The position numbers and the translations under genes were made by a program. The notes under the pieces were generated by a model that saw only the letters and a program-made list of their open reading frames with translations, had not been told where the DNA came from and did not search any database. This document shows, piece by piece, positions 1-11,800 of a DNA stretch of 64,000 nucleotides (position 1 is the first letter of the stretch; the number at the start of each line of letters is the position of its first letter). The stretch lies in contig OX377202.1 in assembly GCA_947396885.1 (NCBI GenBank), forward strand, positions 25,048,001-25,112,000. Direction: 5' to 3'. The DNA comes from Heligmosomoides polygyrus polygyrus. Lineage: Eukaryota > Nematoda > Chromadorea > Rhabditida > Heligmosomidae.

Positions 1-1600
1 CCACCTGAATTTTTACCTGAAATGTTCTACCAGCTAGTTAATCAGCAATCCATTTGATAAGAACTGGATGAAAGCGTAACATTTCCAACTGTGGCACACT
101 TTCTGTGGCACACTCGATCAAACGTTCTGCGAAATCAAAATATATGATGTCGCAACAGTGTTTATTATTGATTACATTTGACCAATTATGTAGGCATTCA
201 TGCAGAATAGTTTCCACAGAACGCCCTGGAACAAATCTGTGCTGTTCATGGTTTATAACTCCACGAGAGATGACATAACTGATAATGTGGTTCTTTAGCA
301 CCTTTTCGAAAAGCCTACACAAGACGAAAGCTATTAGGTTGTCCCATAAGTCCCCGCCGTATTTTTTTAACGATTCACTGCAGATTTCACCGGCGGTCTC
401 TTGCATAGCGCTGCATAGCTTTCGAAAGAGAATGATTTGCTCTATCAGAGCATGTATTGCATTTTTTTTTCATCATGAAATTTGTCAATTTTTAGGTCGT
501 TGAAGTGAAAAGTGAAAAAGTGAAAAGTAGCCATTTGCGCACTTGTTCTCTCCGCTTAGGTTTGTAATTTTTTGCGCAGTTTTTCATAGGACTTGGAAGA
601 CAATGTTCTGTACTACAAGAATATCTGTTGGTCTTATTTTCTCACTTACCCTTTATTGATTTTTAGTCCATCAAATTGGGAATTCCGACTTTTCCGTCCG
701 AATTTTTACCAAAACTCCGGTTCTGTGGTTGGACTTTTTTGCTTGGTGTCATATGTCGTTTGAAAAAAGATGTCTTGCTCAGTAAGAATTTGTGTTGCGT
801 TTATTGGCTCGCTGATTTCTGACGAATATCAACAACTGAAGAAGGAGAAGGAATTGTTGGTGAAGATGATTTTTCTCTTTTTGGCATTTTATTGAAATTC
901 AAAAAGAAATCAATCAACTCAACACATGTTCTTATAGAAAAAGACATTCTCTTTCAAATGATATATAACACCAACCCAAAATATCCAACCACAGAGCAGG
1001 AGCTGTCGGCAAAAATAACCATCCTCCTTCGGACGTCCCAATTTGATGACCTAAAAATCAGTAAAGGACAAATGAGGAAATAGCACTAACACAAATTCTT
1101 GTAGTACAGAACATTGTCCTCCAAGTGCTATAAAAACTGCACAAAACATTACATACCTAAGCGGAGAGAACAAGTGCGCAAATGGCTACTTTTTCACTTT
1201 TTCACTTTTCACATCAACGACCTAAAAATTGACAAAGTCCATGACAAAAAAAGAAATGCAATACATGCTTTGATAGAGTAAATCATTATCTTTCGAAAGC
1301 TATGTATAGCGCTATGCAGGAGACTGTCGGCGAAATCTGCAGTGAATCGTTAAAAAACCGGCGAAGACTTATGGGACAACCTAATATACTAGCTGGTCGA
1401 TAATTCTCCGGGTTATAAGTCGGGTCCCTCTTTTTAGCAGGCGTGACAAATGCATGTTTCCAACGAAAAGGAATCTCACTGCACATTATCGACTGATTGA
1501 AGAGATATGCAAGAGGACCACATATAACAGTGGCAACTTTTTGAAAAAAGAAAAGTGGGGTACCTCAGGTGTTACAGATGTTGACCTCGGCTAATTCATT
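1..1600 (-). pseudogene. Non-LTR retrotransposon (CR1/jockey-like) reverse transcriptase fragment, split by a MITE
   Basis: The minus strand encodes, from about 1570 down to 1387, CGPLAYLFNQS, FRWKHAFVTP and PENYRPAS. After the MITE (334-1384), CRLFEKVLKNHI, HRFVPGRSVETILHECLHNW and DIIYFDFA follow. These are the classic finger/palm blocks of LINE reverse transcriptases. Apart from the MITE the frame is largely open, but the region after YFDFA has a deletion. The fragment runs off the left edge. Confidence 0.8.
334..1384. mobile_element. MITE with ~300-bp terminal inverted repeats, 1051 bp
   Basis: Both ends begin TTAGGTTGTCCCATAAGTCC (right end inverted, with slight divergence). The inverted similarity runs for about 300 bp inwards. 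TA lies on both sides (332-333 and 1385-1386). There is no transposase. It is inserted in a LINE reverse transcriptase. The TTAGGTTGTC end resembles the mariner copies at 30-33 kb, suggesting trans-mobilisation by that group. Confidence 0.9.
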
Positions 1601-1702
1601 GACAAATCATAGATTGTTTTTGCATCAAATCACATTCGTTCTCCACATGCACATCTAAACTGCGTACCCGTTCAATCATGGCTGATAAAAGCTTTCCTCG
1701 AC

Positions 1703-2880
1703 CTACTTATACTGTGTCCTAGTGCCTTCTACGACTGGTTTTATCTTGACCGAACTGCGCGAGCAGTCCATAGTTTGAGCACTTGTAGTACTTCCTATTG
1801 GAGTTGAACGTGTCGCCACTCCTCTGCCGCTCCACGTCATTAGTCTATCCATTCCGAATACTCTTTTCCGTAGGGGACGACGCTGTCGTTGTAGTCTTGT
1901 CTTCCATACCTTCTTGATACCATTCCGCCCTGTACCTCTATGTGGATCCACTACTCCTCCGATAGTGTGCCCCTAACATCCGTTTCGACTGCTCTATACC
2001 TATCGCCAAATGTTTCGCCTGTTCATAAGCTTTCCTCGGATCCACTCTATGCACGGCTGCTTCCAGCTGGTAGGCCTCTGGCTACCCGCATAGGTTGTCC
2101 AGAAGGACCTGAGTGTACTCCAAAGAGCGATCCTCAACTGAACATCCCAGGTTAGCTTCACGGCCTAACCACTCCAAGACTGCACAGAATGCAGCCATAT
2201 CTTGGCCCGGAACAGGTTCCTTAGTTACGTCATCGCCCTCAACCTTCCCGCTGCGGAGTTCTCCGCTAGCAACTTCGCCATTTTCTGCACCACCACTTCG
2301 AATCCCCTTCCTTAGCCTCTCCTAGAAGGGCCATGAAAACAATCTTTGCTCTTCCCCCCCCCACCCGAGGTGGTCGTCTCCTATAATGTCCACTAGCACT
2401 AGCGTCGCCTCACAACTGGTCGCGCGCACATACTTCCTCCTAAATTTTCTTATGGACTCGCGGAAGTTCTCACTTTTCTCTCGCTTGTACACACTGAGAT
2501 CACACACGCTACCCATCTCAGGTATGTCGCCAACACACTTGCTTTGTCTCGTGCGGCATCGTCGTCGCAAGCGTCCATATAAAATTTCTGGAGGCTCCTG
2601 CAGATCGATGTCCAGTTAAAAAGGCCGATTCCTGTAACAGGTAGTCTTGTCTGCCCTCCATAGGTGCTATAGCGGAACTAACATTCCTACCTTCTTCATC
2701 AGCCTCGGCTCTTCTCGCCGTCTCTTGTAACTTCGCCACATTCGATAGCTGAAACACAATCGTGTTTATCATGTTGCAAACTTCTGTTAGTATATCCCTT
2801 CTCTCTCCATTGTCCTCACATATGCCTTCCATTCCTCCAACGTCCAAATACCTATTTTTTACAGCATGCTCATACTCCAT
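1703..2880 (-). pseudogene. Degenerate retroelement gag-like region, weak
   Basis: Several minus-strand open stretches share a strand and order: 2518-2880 (coiled-coil-like, Glu/Arg-rich), 2322-2570 with ENFRESIRKFRRKYVRA, and 1703-1951 (basic). The F-x-x-F-R-x-K-Y pattern recalls gag capsid regions of LTR retroelements. No protease, reverse transcriptase or LTR was found beside it. The assignment is a guess. Confidence 0.3.
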
Positions 2881-3019
2881 TCAATAAATCCGGTGCCAGT
2901 TTTGTGTATCTTTCCACAGTCGCTAAATAATCTTCTGCCATACCTATTTTATCTTTTCCTTCTGTACTTCCACTTTCCTTTTATTGCCATGCGGGATTCA
3001 CTGAAAATTTCCCCCACCT

Positions 3020-3899
3020 TCCCTTTCATTTATACAAGGCCTTAACCAACTGTCCTTTCTTTCTTTGTCTCACTCTCCCCCTTCCATTATTACTACTCAC
3101 CTGTGGAACCGCTCCCATGTCGATCTCATTTCCGTCGTGCCTTGATTTCCATAACGTCGTCTCTTTCGGACATTCTGAAACGACAAATATTAGGTTGTTC
3201 CTTCCTTGCACTCTTAACGATCAAGCGGCCACTAAGGCCCACCTTATTTGTGTTCTTCCTCTCTGGCATTAGATGTCTCACTGACTTGTCACCTCTTCCT
3301 CACGGTAACAAGTCAGCAGCACGCCGAATCTCAAAAAGAAAATCGGAGACAGTCACGTCGCTATTAACACCCGCGCTAAGCGAATGCGGTCGAATCGATC
3401 AATGAGATATGTAATTGATACTTCCTGTGCTGTTAATCGCTTCGGTTCGGCCCACATGTCGACCGAATGAACGGAACGAGGCTACTAAAGCGACGCGGTA
3501 CTGAGCGACCAACGCCAAGAACGAATCAGCAACAAATTTGAGATAAAACCTTTACTGTAATAACAAAGAAACGCTACAATACACAAAAATTAGACAGACA
3601 ACAGTTGGAAGTTGACAAATCCCAAAACTGATCCTCTGTGGTGACCCACAACCGCAATTCTCCGGATTTGGCACGAAAACGTGGCGGGAGCACGCCGGCC
3701 TCAACGAATACTTGAAATTGCCAGCGGTGCACACTTTTGTACGCCTGTCCCAAACCACATTTTCTCCTCAGCGCACTGTGTTCGCAATCTCTCTAAACAC
3801 CTTCCGCGGATCTCCTCTACTACTCTTGCTCTTAATGCAGCCTACGCTTTAGCTAAGGTCGACCTTCTTCCAACACCGAGCACGCGTCCGACTACACTC
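3020..3899. other. No recognised gene, 3.0-3.9 kb
   Basis: Pyrimidine-rich and mixed sequence with short open frames on both strands (for example 3103-3405 +). No domain, splice pattern or repeat structure could be supported. Confidence 0.5.
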
Positions 3900-4640
3900 G
3901 GCAGCGCACCCAATTCGTTGCCACTGATTCAGACATTAGCAGTAGAGCGTCACTGGTGCCCACCGCGTCGCTTACCCGAGGCTCTAGCCGGGTAACCGCT
4001 ACAGCGATTTTCACCGAACGTCTTCCACGACGCGCGTCTACGAACCGCGGTACGTGGCGGGTTAGCGATAAGTTCCATCGTTACCGGCCGGTAAATCGTT
4101 GATGACTCCGGGCCCATTTCACGCAATAAAATGCTTAATCGAGATGAATACCTCCTCTTAAGCTCACTTTAGCTCTATTACGCATCAAGCCAAACATGTC
4201 TAGCAGTGTTTTCGGGGCACACTATGCTAGAGTCAATATCCCAATGTCACAAATCGCTGCAGGAACACGACCGTACGCCGCGGTGAACTCCACGCAGTTT
4301 ATCAGCAAGTGGATCGACACAAAGGCATTTTTCATTGATGACTAATGCAATCCGCCAGATGCAATTGCGGACCCAATGTTTTTTTACGCTCGTCGCTCGT
4401 ACAGTAAACGCGAATCTCCAGGGCCCGGACTCATCAACGAGTTATCGAACGATGAAACTTACCGCGAAACTGTCACGCAGCGCGATTCGTCAACGCGCCA
4501 CGTGATAGGTTTCCGGTGAAAACCGTTGTAACGGTTACCCGGCTAGAGCGTTGGGTAAGCGACGCGGTGAAGTATCGGTAACGCTCTACTGCTAATGTAC
4601 GACCCAGTGGCAACGAGTTCGGTGCACCATGTGCAGTCGC
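3900..4640. repeat. Foldback repeat with ~230-bp inverted arms
   Basis: The left arm (about 3900-4125) and right arm (about 4405-4640) are inverted copies at roughly 80% identity by eye. Shared cores include ACATTAGCAGTAGAGCGT, CGCGTCGCTTACCC and GCTCTAGCCGGGTAACCG. The spacer is about 280 bp. No coding sequence was recognised. Confidence 0.75.
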
Positions 4641-5892
4641 ACGCATGTGCGGCATCCATCGCCGCGTCCTTCATGGATCACAAGGGCCGGTAACTTTCAA
4701 GCAAAGTGTCGGTTAGGTAAACCTTCGGTAGTGATTTACCGTCTCCTTCGTCGACGAATCCTGGTCCAGGTGATCAGAGGTTAGGTTTTACCGCGAGCGC
4801 ATTTGAGCGTTCAGTGGTTTGACTTCACCAAGCTTCCCCTCTATCCTATAGGACGACAACGAAATGGCTCGAGAACCTGATTCAGCTACAGAAGACGACA
4901 ATCTCTATCAGACTCTGTGTATATATTCTTTATCTTCTCCAGCCTATTTCTAAATGTCCATCTCACGACACAATGTGAACACATTTCTCAGACATATTTG
5001 CTACAAAATTTCGGTTGTTTCGCGGAAGAATGTAGAAACTGCATCACGTGAAAAGAGAGAGCAGGGAAATACAATAACCTACGAGAGATGAAGAAGAAAG
5101 GGGGAAGATATCGCCTGAGGCAAATGGACATACAAATGGACACTTTGCCGTCTTGTGCTTGAGCTCGATTGATTCCAGTATCGTAATATTTTTTCTACTA
5201 GTGTACTTTCATAGACCCTATTTTGGATTGTGAAGCGATTGAAGTCGTTCTACATAATGAGTAAAGCATGTCCTGTGGATTCGTTGAAGATAGTAGTATT
5301 CCTTTCTTTAAAAAAACGCTACAGTTTCTTTAGAACTCTAATTAAAGAAGGGATCAAACAGCAAATGTCTTTCCAGACTTTTAGACTTTGTTGATTGCTC
5401 CGTGTTGATACGCTCCAGAGAAGTCCTAAAGTCAGTGCTTGACATACAACTAACCATAAGTTTTAAAGGGAGTAAGGGCTACAAGCAAGAAGAAAAATAC
5501 GACGCTTTAGTAAACGCACTGTAGAGATACATGCAACAAAAAAGAACACCATTACATTAAAACAAACCAGTTAGCGGCAGTTTACAAAAAATTGAAGTTA
5601 GCACCTCTACATGACTTCTTCTTTTCTCTTTTCCTTCTATTGATTTTCCTTTTCTCACATTCCTATAATAACTCATGCAGCTTATAAAAAGATGCGTTGT
5701 TTAAAACCCTGCCCAAGTAATTGTGCCATGCTCTGCCAGTCACCGAAAATGCTTTTTAACTATTACCTCATAGCCGCTTCATGGTTGTAAATAATTAAAG
5801 GCAAGAATAACAGTGCCTACAGCTGCAGAAGAGAATTGTGTTAGAATGGAACAGCTCGATTTTGGTACCGCTCCATTAAAATGCCGTTTCAG
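4641..5892. other. No recognised gene upstream of the basic repeat gene
   Basis: A/T-richer than the preceding foldback. The missing 5' exon or promoter of the gene starting at 5893 should lie here or further left, but no ATG-containing exon with a convincing donor was found. Confidence 0.5.
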
Positions 5893-8800
5893 ATGACAAG
5901 AAACAGCCGCTATGCAAAACTCCGAAGCTGATGGACGCTTGCGAATCGGGATCTTTGCACTCGAAGTTCCGAATAACCCTCCCACCGAGTCATCACCTAA
6001 CAGTAAAGACTCCTCCTGTACAAGAAGGCCCTCCGTCGACTTCACAAAAGCCGAGAACACCTGGGAAAGAAGGTCCACCGCCGTCTCTTCAAAAGGCAAA
6101 ATCTCCGAGGAGAGAGAGACCACCATCGATTCTTCAAAGACCAAGAACTCCAAGAAAGGAAGGTCCACCATCGAGTAGTCAGAAAGCGAGAACTCCCAGG
6201 AGACGAGAAATACCAATAATTCGTCAAAAGCCAAGAACTCCTAGAAAAGGTGAACCTTCAACTAGTGAGAAGGAAAGGGCCTTTAAAAGAGAAGGTCCGC
6301 CGTCTCTTCAAAAACCAAGAACTCCTCGAAAAGGGGAACCTTCAACTAGTGAGAAGGAAAGGGCTTCTAAAAGAGAAGGACCGCCGACTCTTCAAAAACC
6401 AAGAACTCCTCGAAAAGGGGAACCTTCAGCTAGTGAGAAGGAAAGGGCTTCTAAAAGAGAAGGACCGCCGACTCTTCAAAAGCCAAGAACTCCAGGAAAG
6501 GAAGACCTGTCCGAGACTCTTCATAGGGGAAGAACACCTACGAGGGGAGGTCCACCATCCACTACTCAGAAGGCGAGAACTCCTAGAAAAGAAGGCCCAC
6601 CATCGACTCGTCAAATGGCGAGGACGCCTACGAGGGGAGATACGCCCTCCTCTAGTCAGAAGGCAAGAACCCCTAGAAAGGAAGGCCCACCATCGGCACA
6701 ACAAAAGGCACGAACACCCACAAGGGCAGGGCCGCCATCATCAAGCCAAAAGTCGAGGACTCCTACGAGACAACCACCGTCTACCCGTCAGCAGCCATCC
6801 ACTGTTTCTGGCCCAAGACAAATACCGAAGCGGGTCCCGGCCACAATTCCGCCTCTCGAAACTCCTCCTCCGAGGACAATTTCGTCGAAAAGGGAACCTG
6901 TTCCAGCTACCAAAAAATACTCATACACCATGCCGGTGCTGTCACCAAGTACAGCTAGAGGTACTCCTGTTAGAGGAAGAGCCAGGAAACAGCTGTCCTC
7001 TGATATGACAAGCCCAACAGCGCAAGGCTCAAGAAGAAGCGCACCCTCGTGGATGCGAGACGACGCGATGTCGAGGAAGCCGAAGAAGGATGTACAGGTA
7101 TCAGTCACCGTTAAGAAACCTTTTAAACTGAAAAAACCTGACGATTCTGCTTCAAAGGGTCCAGAACAGACTCCTTGGGCGAAAAGGGAATCACAGCCTC
7201 CGTGGGCGAGAAAGGATTCGGATACTCCCTCGTCGAAAAAAGAACAGCAAACGCCTTGGGCGAGAAGAGATTCGCAGCCCCCATGGGCAAAGAGGGATTC
7301 ACAGCCCCCTTGGACGAAAATGGATTCGGAGCGCAGAAAAAGTGGCAGACCTCGTTTGTCTCCGGACTACGTCCCAGAACGCGACTACAATCCGGTAAAT
7401 TTTGCATTATCTTCTCTTACTTTTAACCGTTTCTGCACATTTTTCAAATCACGCCTTTTTTAATTTACAATAATCGATAGACCTTAAAGAAATCATTTTT
7501 AGGTGTGCGACTGTACGAACTGTAGCCAGTTGAGGGAGGACCGTAGGCAACAGGTGGGAATTGGCAGAGAATCAGATCTTAAACAGCAGACATACTAACC
7601 GCATCTATTTCATTTAAGAGCACAACGTGTAAAAATCATTAACTGGGTAGTTGTTGTCGATTGTGTTCAATGCACAGCTCCCTAATCTCACAAGGATTAA
7701 GGTGTTTTTACCCTTTAAAACACGCTAGAGACCTAGTACCTACCTGCAAGAGTTGAGGTTCTTCTATAACGCAGATGTATAATAGTAAGCTTTTTTTAAG
7801 TTATCGCGTATATTGAACTAAAATATATAAAAGAGTAAGCGGTTGTCCGTCCGTCTGTCCGTCCGTCTGCCTATCCGTCTGGCCTTTCCTATCCTAGACG
7901 TCGAGTAACAGGCGTCCGGGTTCAGACCATGTGTCACCCATGTCAGGTCGAGAGGGTCAGAAGGCGTGTCACCGATGTCGCGCAAAGGGCTTTCGTACTC
8001 ACCATCCATGTCACCGACGTCGTTCTACAGGCGTCCGAATTCAGAAAAGGTGTCACCGACGTCGTTCAACAGACGTCCGGGTTCATAAGAGGTGCCACCG
8101 ACGTCGTGCAACAGGCGAACGGGTTCGGAAGAGCTGTCGCCGACGTCGCGCAAAGTGGGAAGGGGGGGGGGGGCAGGTACAGAAGACATGTCAGCGATGT
8201 CCTTCAAAAGACGTCCGGCTTTAGAAGACGAGTCAACGATGTCGATTAAACGATGTCCGGGTTCAGAAGGCATGTCACCGATGTCACGCCGTGAGCGTGG
8301 GAGGACAGTTTGGGGGGGGGGGAATATCTTGAAAAGTGAAATTCTTGAAATTCGTGAAAGTGACCTGGAAGGGGGAGGGGGGCTGGAGGTGACACGGAGA
8401 TGGGGAACCAATTATACGGGATCTCTGAGATGGGGTCAGTAGACGGGACCAAGGGAATGGGGAAACCAATAATGGTGTTCAGTAGACGGTTACCAATAAG
8501 GGAACAAGAAAGGAGGAGTTAATTAAGGATGGTTACCAATAAGGGCAATCAAAAAGAAGGGGTCCAGCAGCTGAAGCGGGCAAGAGGGGACCACTAAAGG
8601 ATGACCTGTTCGAGAGAACCAGTAAGGTGGGGTGGTAAGTTCCAATTTCAGGGTTTGGGGGCGAAGCCCCCAACCAGACGTTTGGCGGCCGCTAGGCCGC
8701 TGAGCGTCTGGTATTGAACTAAATGAACTAAATCTTTAAATCGCGATTCAACAAACAGTGTGATTACACGAGATATCGCACATTTAATTGCAGGCGTGTA

Positions 8801-11800
8801 TCCGCTAGATAGAGCTTGAGGGAAGACGTAGAGGTAAACAGATGCTGTAGAAAGATGTCACTTTTTTGTGCTTTTGATAACAGAACCTTGTCGATGAGTT
8901 TCCCACTCCCACACTGAAAGCTGACACCAGCCAAGCTTAGCTTTTCCAAAGTAGGACATTTTGCGTACTGTCCGTTTCACGTGCTCCTTTATCATTTGTT
9001 CCTGATCTTGGTCGATCTTGGGTTTTTTGGTTACCGTTTTCACGTCAAACCGTAAACTTTTCAAATCAAATTCGACACTCTTCTAAACAAACTTGATGTT
9101 TCTGAAATCAAAGTGAATGTGTTCCAAATATGGACAAGCGTCTTTCAGAGTAAACATAGACCCGACAGCACGGTTGGAATAATTTTTCGTTTAAAGAAAA
9201 TTTAACATATTTCTCTTTGAGTTTTTTAAATTCACCTGTTCCAATAATTGAACACACTGTCGGAAAATTTTAATAAAAATTATCCTTAAGCGAAAAATAA
9301 CGAATGAAGTTTTGTTTTAAGGCAAAGGAATGCAGCAATCATGCAGCGCATTAAAAACACCGTGCTATGCATCCGACTAGATCGTTAAATTCGATTGACA
9401 GAAAAATTCTGTTTGCGTGGAGTAGCACAGATTTAAACGCTACAGCAAGAGCAGTTATAGAAAACGTACATATCCTCACACCCCTATTTTAAGCAAGCAG
9501 CATTTACAATATCAATCAAATAAAAATCGCAATGATCTAGTCGAGCGCATGGTGCGGTCTCTTCTTTTAAACACACTAAGCGAATGCAAGCAACAAAATT
9601 GTCTAAAATTTCAAGCAGTGTCTTCACATATTGATGCAGATGAATTACGAAATTAAACAGAAAGATATACTAAATTTTCCTTAAAGAAGAAGCATTCTAA
9701 CGGTGTTTCAGAGTCACTTGTTTAATTTGGGAGACGTTCGCTTTGATATGAAAAAGTTCAATTAGTTTCAAAAGCGTCAAGTTTGCAAAGAAGAACGTCC
9801 ATTTTGATTTGAAAAGCAATTTGACGTGAAAATGATATCTGTTCGGCATGAGACGCTAGCAGCAACTCTCACGATTGGATAAGACGAAACTTTTTGCCTG
9901 TGTGGACATTGGACTGTAACAGTGGTCTACTATTATTATTTCTTGGACTTTCGCAAATTGAAGTATGGAACTTCAGGACCTATGCGACTGCTTCGACTGT
10001 ATTATGGCCATGCACAAGGACATGCCAACTCCATCGAGCAAAAAGCGTCGTGAGAGGCTGAGAAAGAAGCCTGTTCCTCCGCATCCGAAGCAGAAACCAC
10101 GCGAGCGCTCTAGGACAGAGATTCCGTGGGTGAGACGCCTGGTGCGAACTCAGCAGCCGTTCAAACCAACTCTGCCAAGACGTGAGCCGGGGAAGCCTAC
10201 TCCACCACCCAGACCTAGGACACCACCACCCCGACAGGACGGCTGGAAGCTGACCTTCCCTCCAATGAAGACGCCGCCACCTGGATCATTGAGAGCAAAA
10301 CCGTCGTCTAGCGCTCAGAAACCGACTCCTCCTCCTAAACTCGACTCGAAAAGAGATAGGTCCAGGCGGAAATCCAGTGAGTCGAAGTCGAGTGAGTCAA
10401 AGAGGAAGACAGTTAGTACTTCGAGTTCGAAGAGGAAGAAGAGCCCAGAGCAGAAGAAGCCGACGACGCCTTTAAGGAAGAAGCCTTCGACAAAGTCTCA
10501 TTCAGGCACAAAAAGCACTGATTCAAAGTCGAGTGAACGCAAGCAAGCTCCCAAAAGCAGCACAAAACCAAAGGGCAAGGAGAAGGGCAGCAAAACCGCA
10601 TCTCAGAAATCGCCGACTAGAAGCAGCCAAAAAAGCTCACCAACTCCCACCCGAAGCACCACATCCGGTCCTACGGTGAAGTCGACGAGCAGTGGTCCGC
10701 CAACGAAGTCGAAGTCGAAGTCGACGACTCGCAGCACCGAAAAATCCTCTTCAACTGCTAGCACTCCAGAGAGCGCATATAAGACACCTAGGACGTCTAC
10801 CAAGAAGTGAGATCATTTGCATAGAACATTCATTTCGAGAAATGATCATTTTGAAAATGCGCAGGCGCTTTCGGTTTCCTTTGTTACTATTATGCATATG
10901 TAAGGAAGCCCAGCTTGATGCCTTATAAAGGCTTTTTTCCTTTAGAAAGCTGTAACAGTAGGATCGCCTTGGAGGTTCTTATAGCAAATAGGGTTCCTGC
11001 CTGTGGAGACTCTTCAATATATGTTAGTGATTTTGCAATGGAGCTATAATTTGACTCTGACACCACACTACCCGCTATTCAGACGAGTACCTTTGTCCTG
11101 CAGAGCATTGCGAAAATCGCGACCTCCTTCCTACCCAGTAAATTCCGAAAGGAATGAAAAGATAAGACAGAGGATAAAGAATAAAGGACGGCGTTACTCA
11201 ATCCCTTCTGGGATGCGCCAGCGCATTCTACTTCTACAGGATGTCGCGGAGGTGACAAGAATGCGAATTTGGCCATACAATGACTTGCGGTGGCCAGCCG
11301 ATGAACAAGTCAGCGCTTTATCTTTCCCAAACAAGTACCAATTCACCTACCCTGGAGGGTTGGAAAGCCTGGTTGGCCTAAGCGGGAAATCCGAACCTGG
11401 AACCTGGTATCGGGTGCAGGCGACACCTTCTCCGACTGCGCCACATGCGCCCTAACGTATGTTAATAGACATTAAACGTCAGGTCAAGTCTCGAGTCTAT
11501 CCCCTCTTTCATGTGACGCACAACAGCGGCTTGTACTCTGTACCGCGATACTTCGATGAACTTCTAAAGGGGTGTATGGGGTCGATCGTGCTGAATCCTC
11601 TCCGAAATCCTGCTTGCTCGCATGGCTGTCTATCGTCCAGCGTTCTGCTAGTCCTATTCAGGATCACTCGAGCGAACAGCTTGTAGACTTCGGACAGTAG
11701 ACAGTTCTAGCGATAGTTGCTAATGTCGTGCACGTCTCCTTTCTTGTACAGCAAGACGGTCCTGCTTGTCTTCCACTGAGATGGAACCACTCACTCCGAC

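Noticed and set aside
6250..7008. A 252-codon open frame overlapping the basic repeat exon in another frame
   Set aside because: Repeats with a period divisible by three keep alternative frames open. The chosen frame has in-phase splice sites and continues in the next exons; this one does not.
7905..8290. CRISPR-like array
   Set aside because: Units are contiguous and degenerate without unique spacers, in a eukaryotic intron; it is a minisatellite.
7929..8411. Open frames on both strands through the 42-bp minisatellite
   Set aside because: By-product of a repeat period divisible by three; no splice sites or start context, and it sits inside a probable transposon in an intron.
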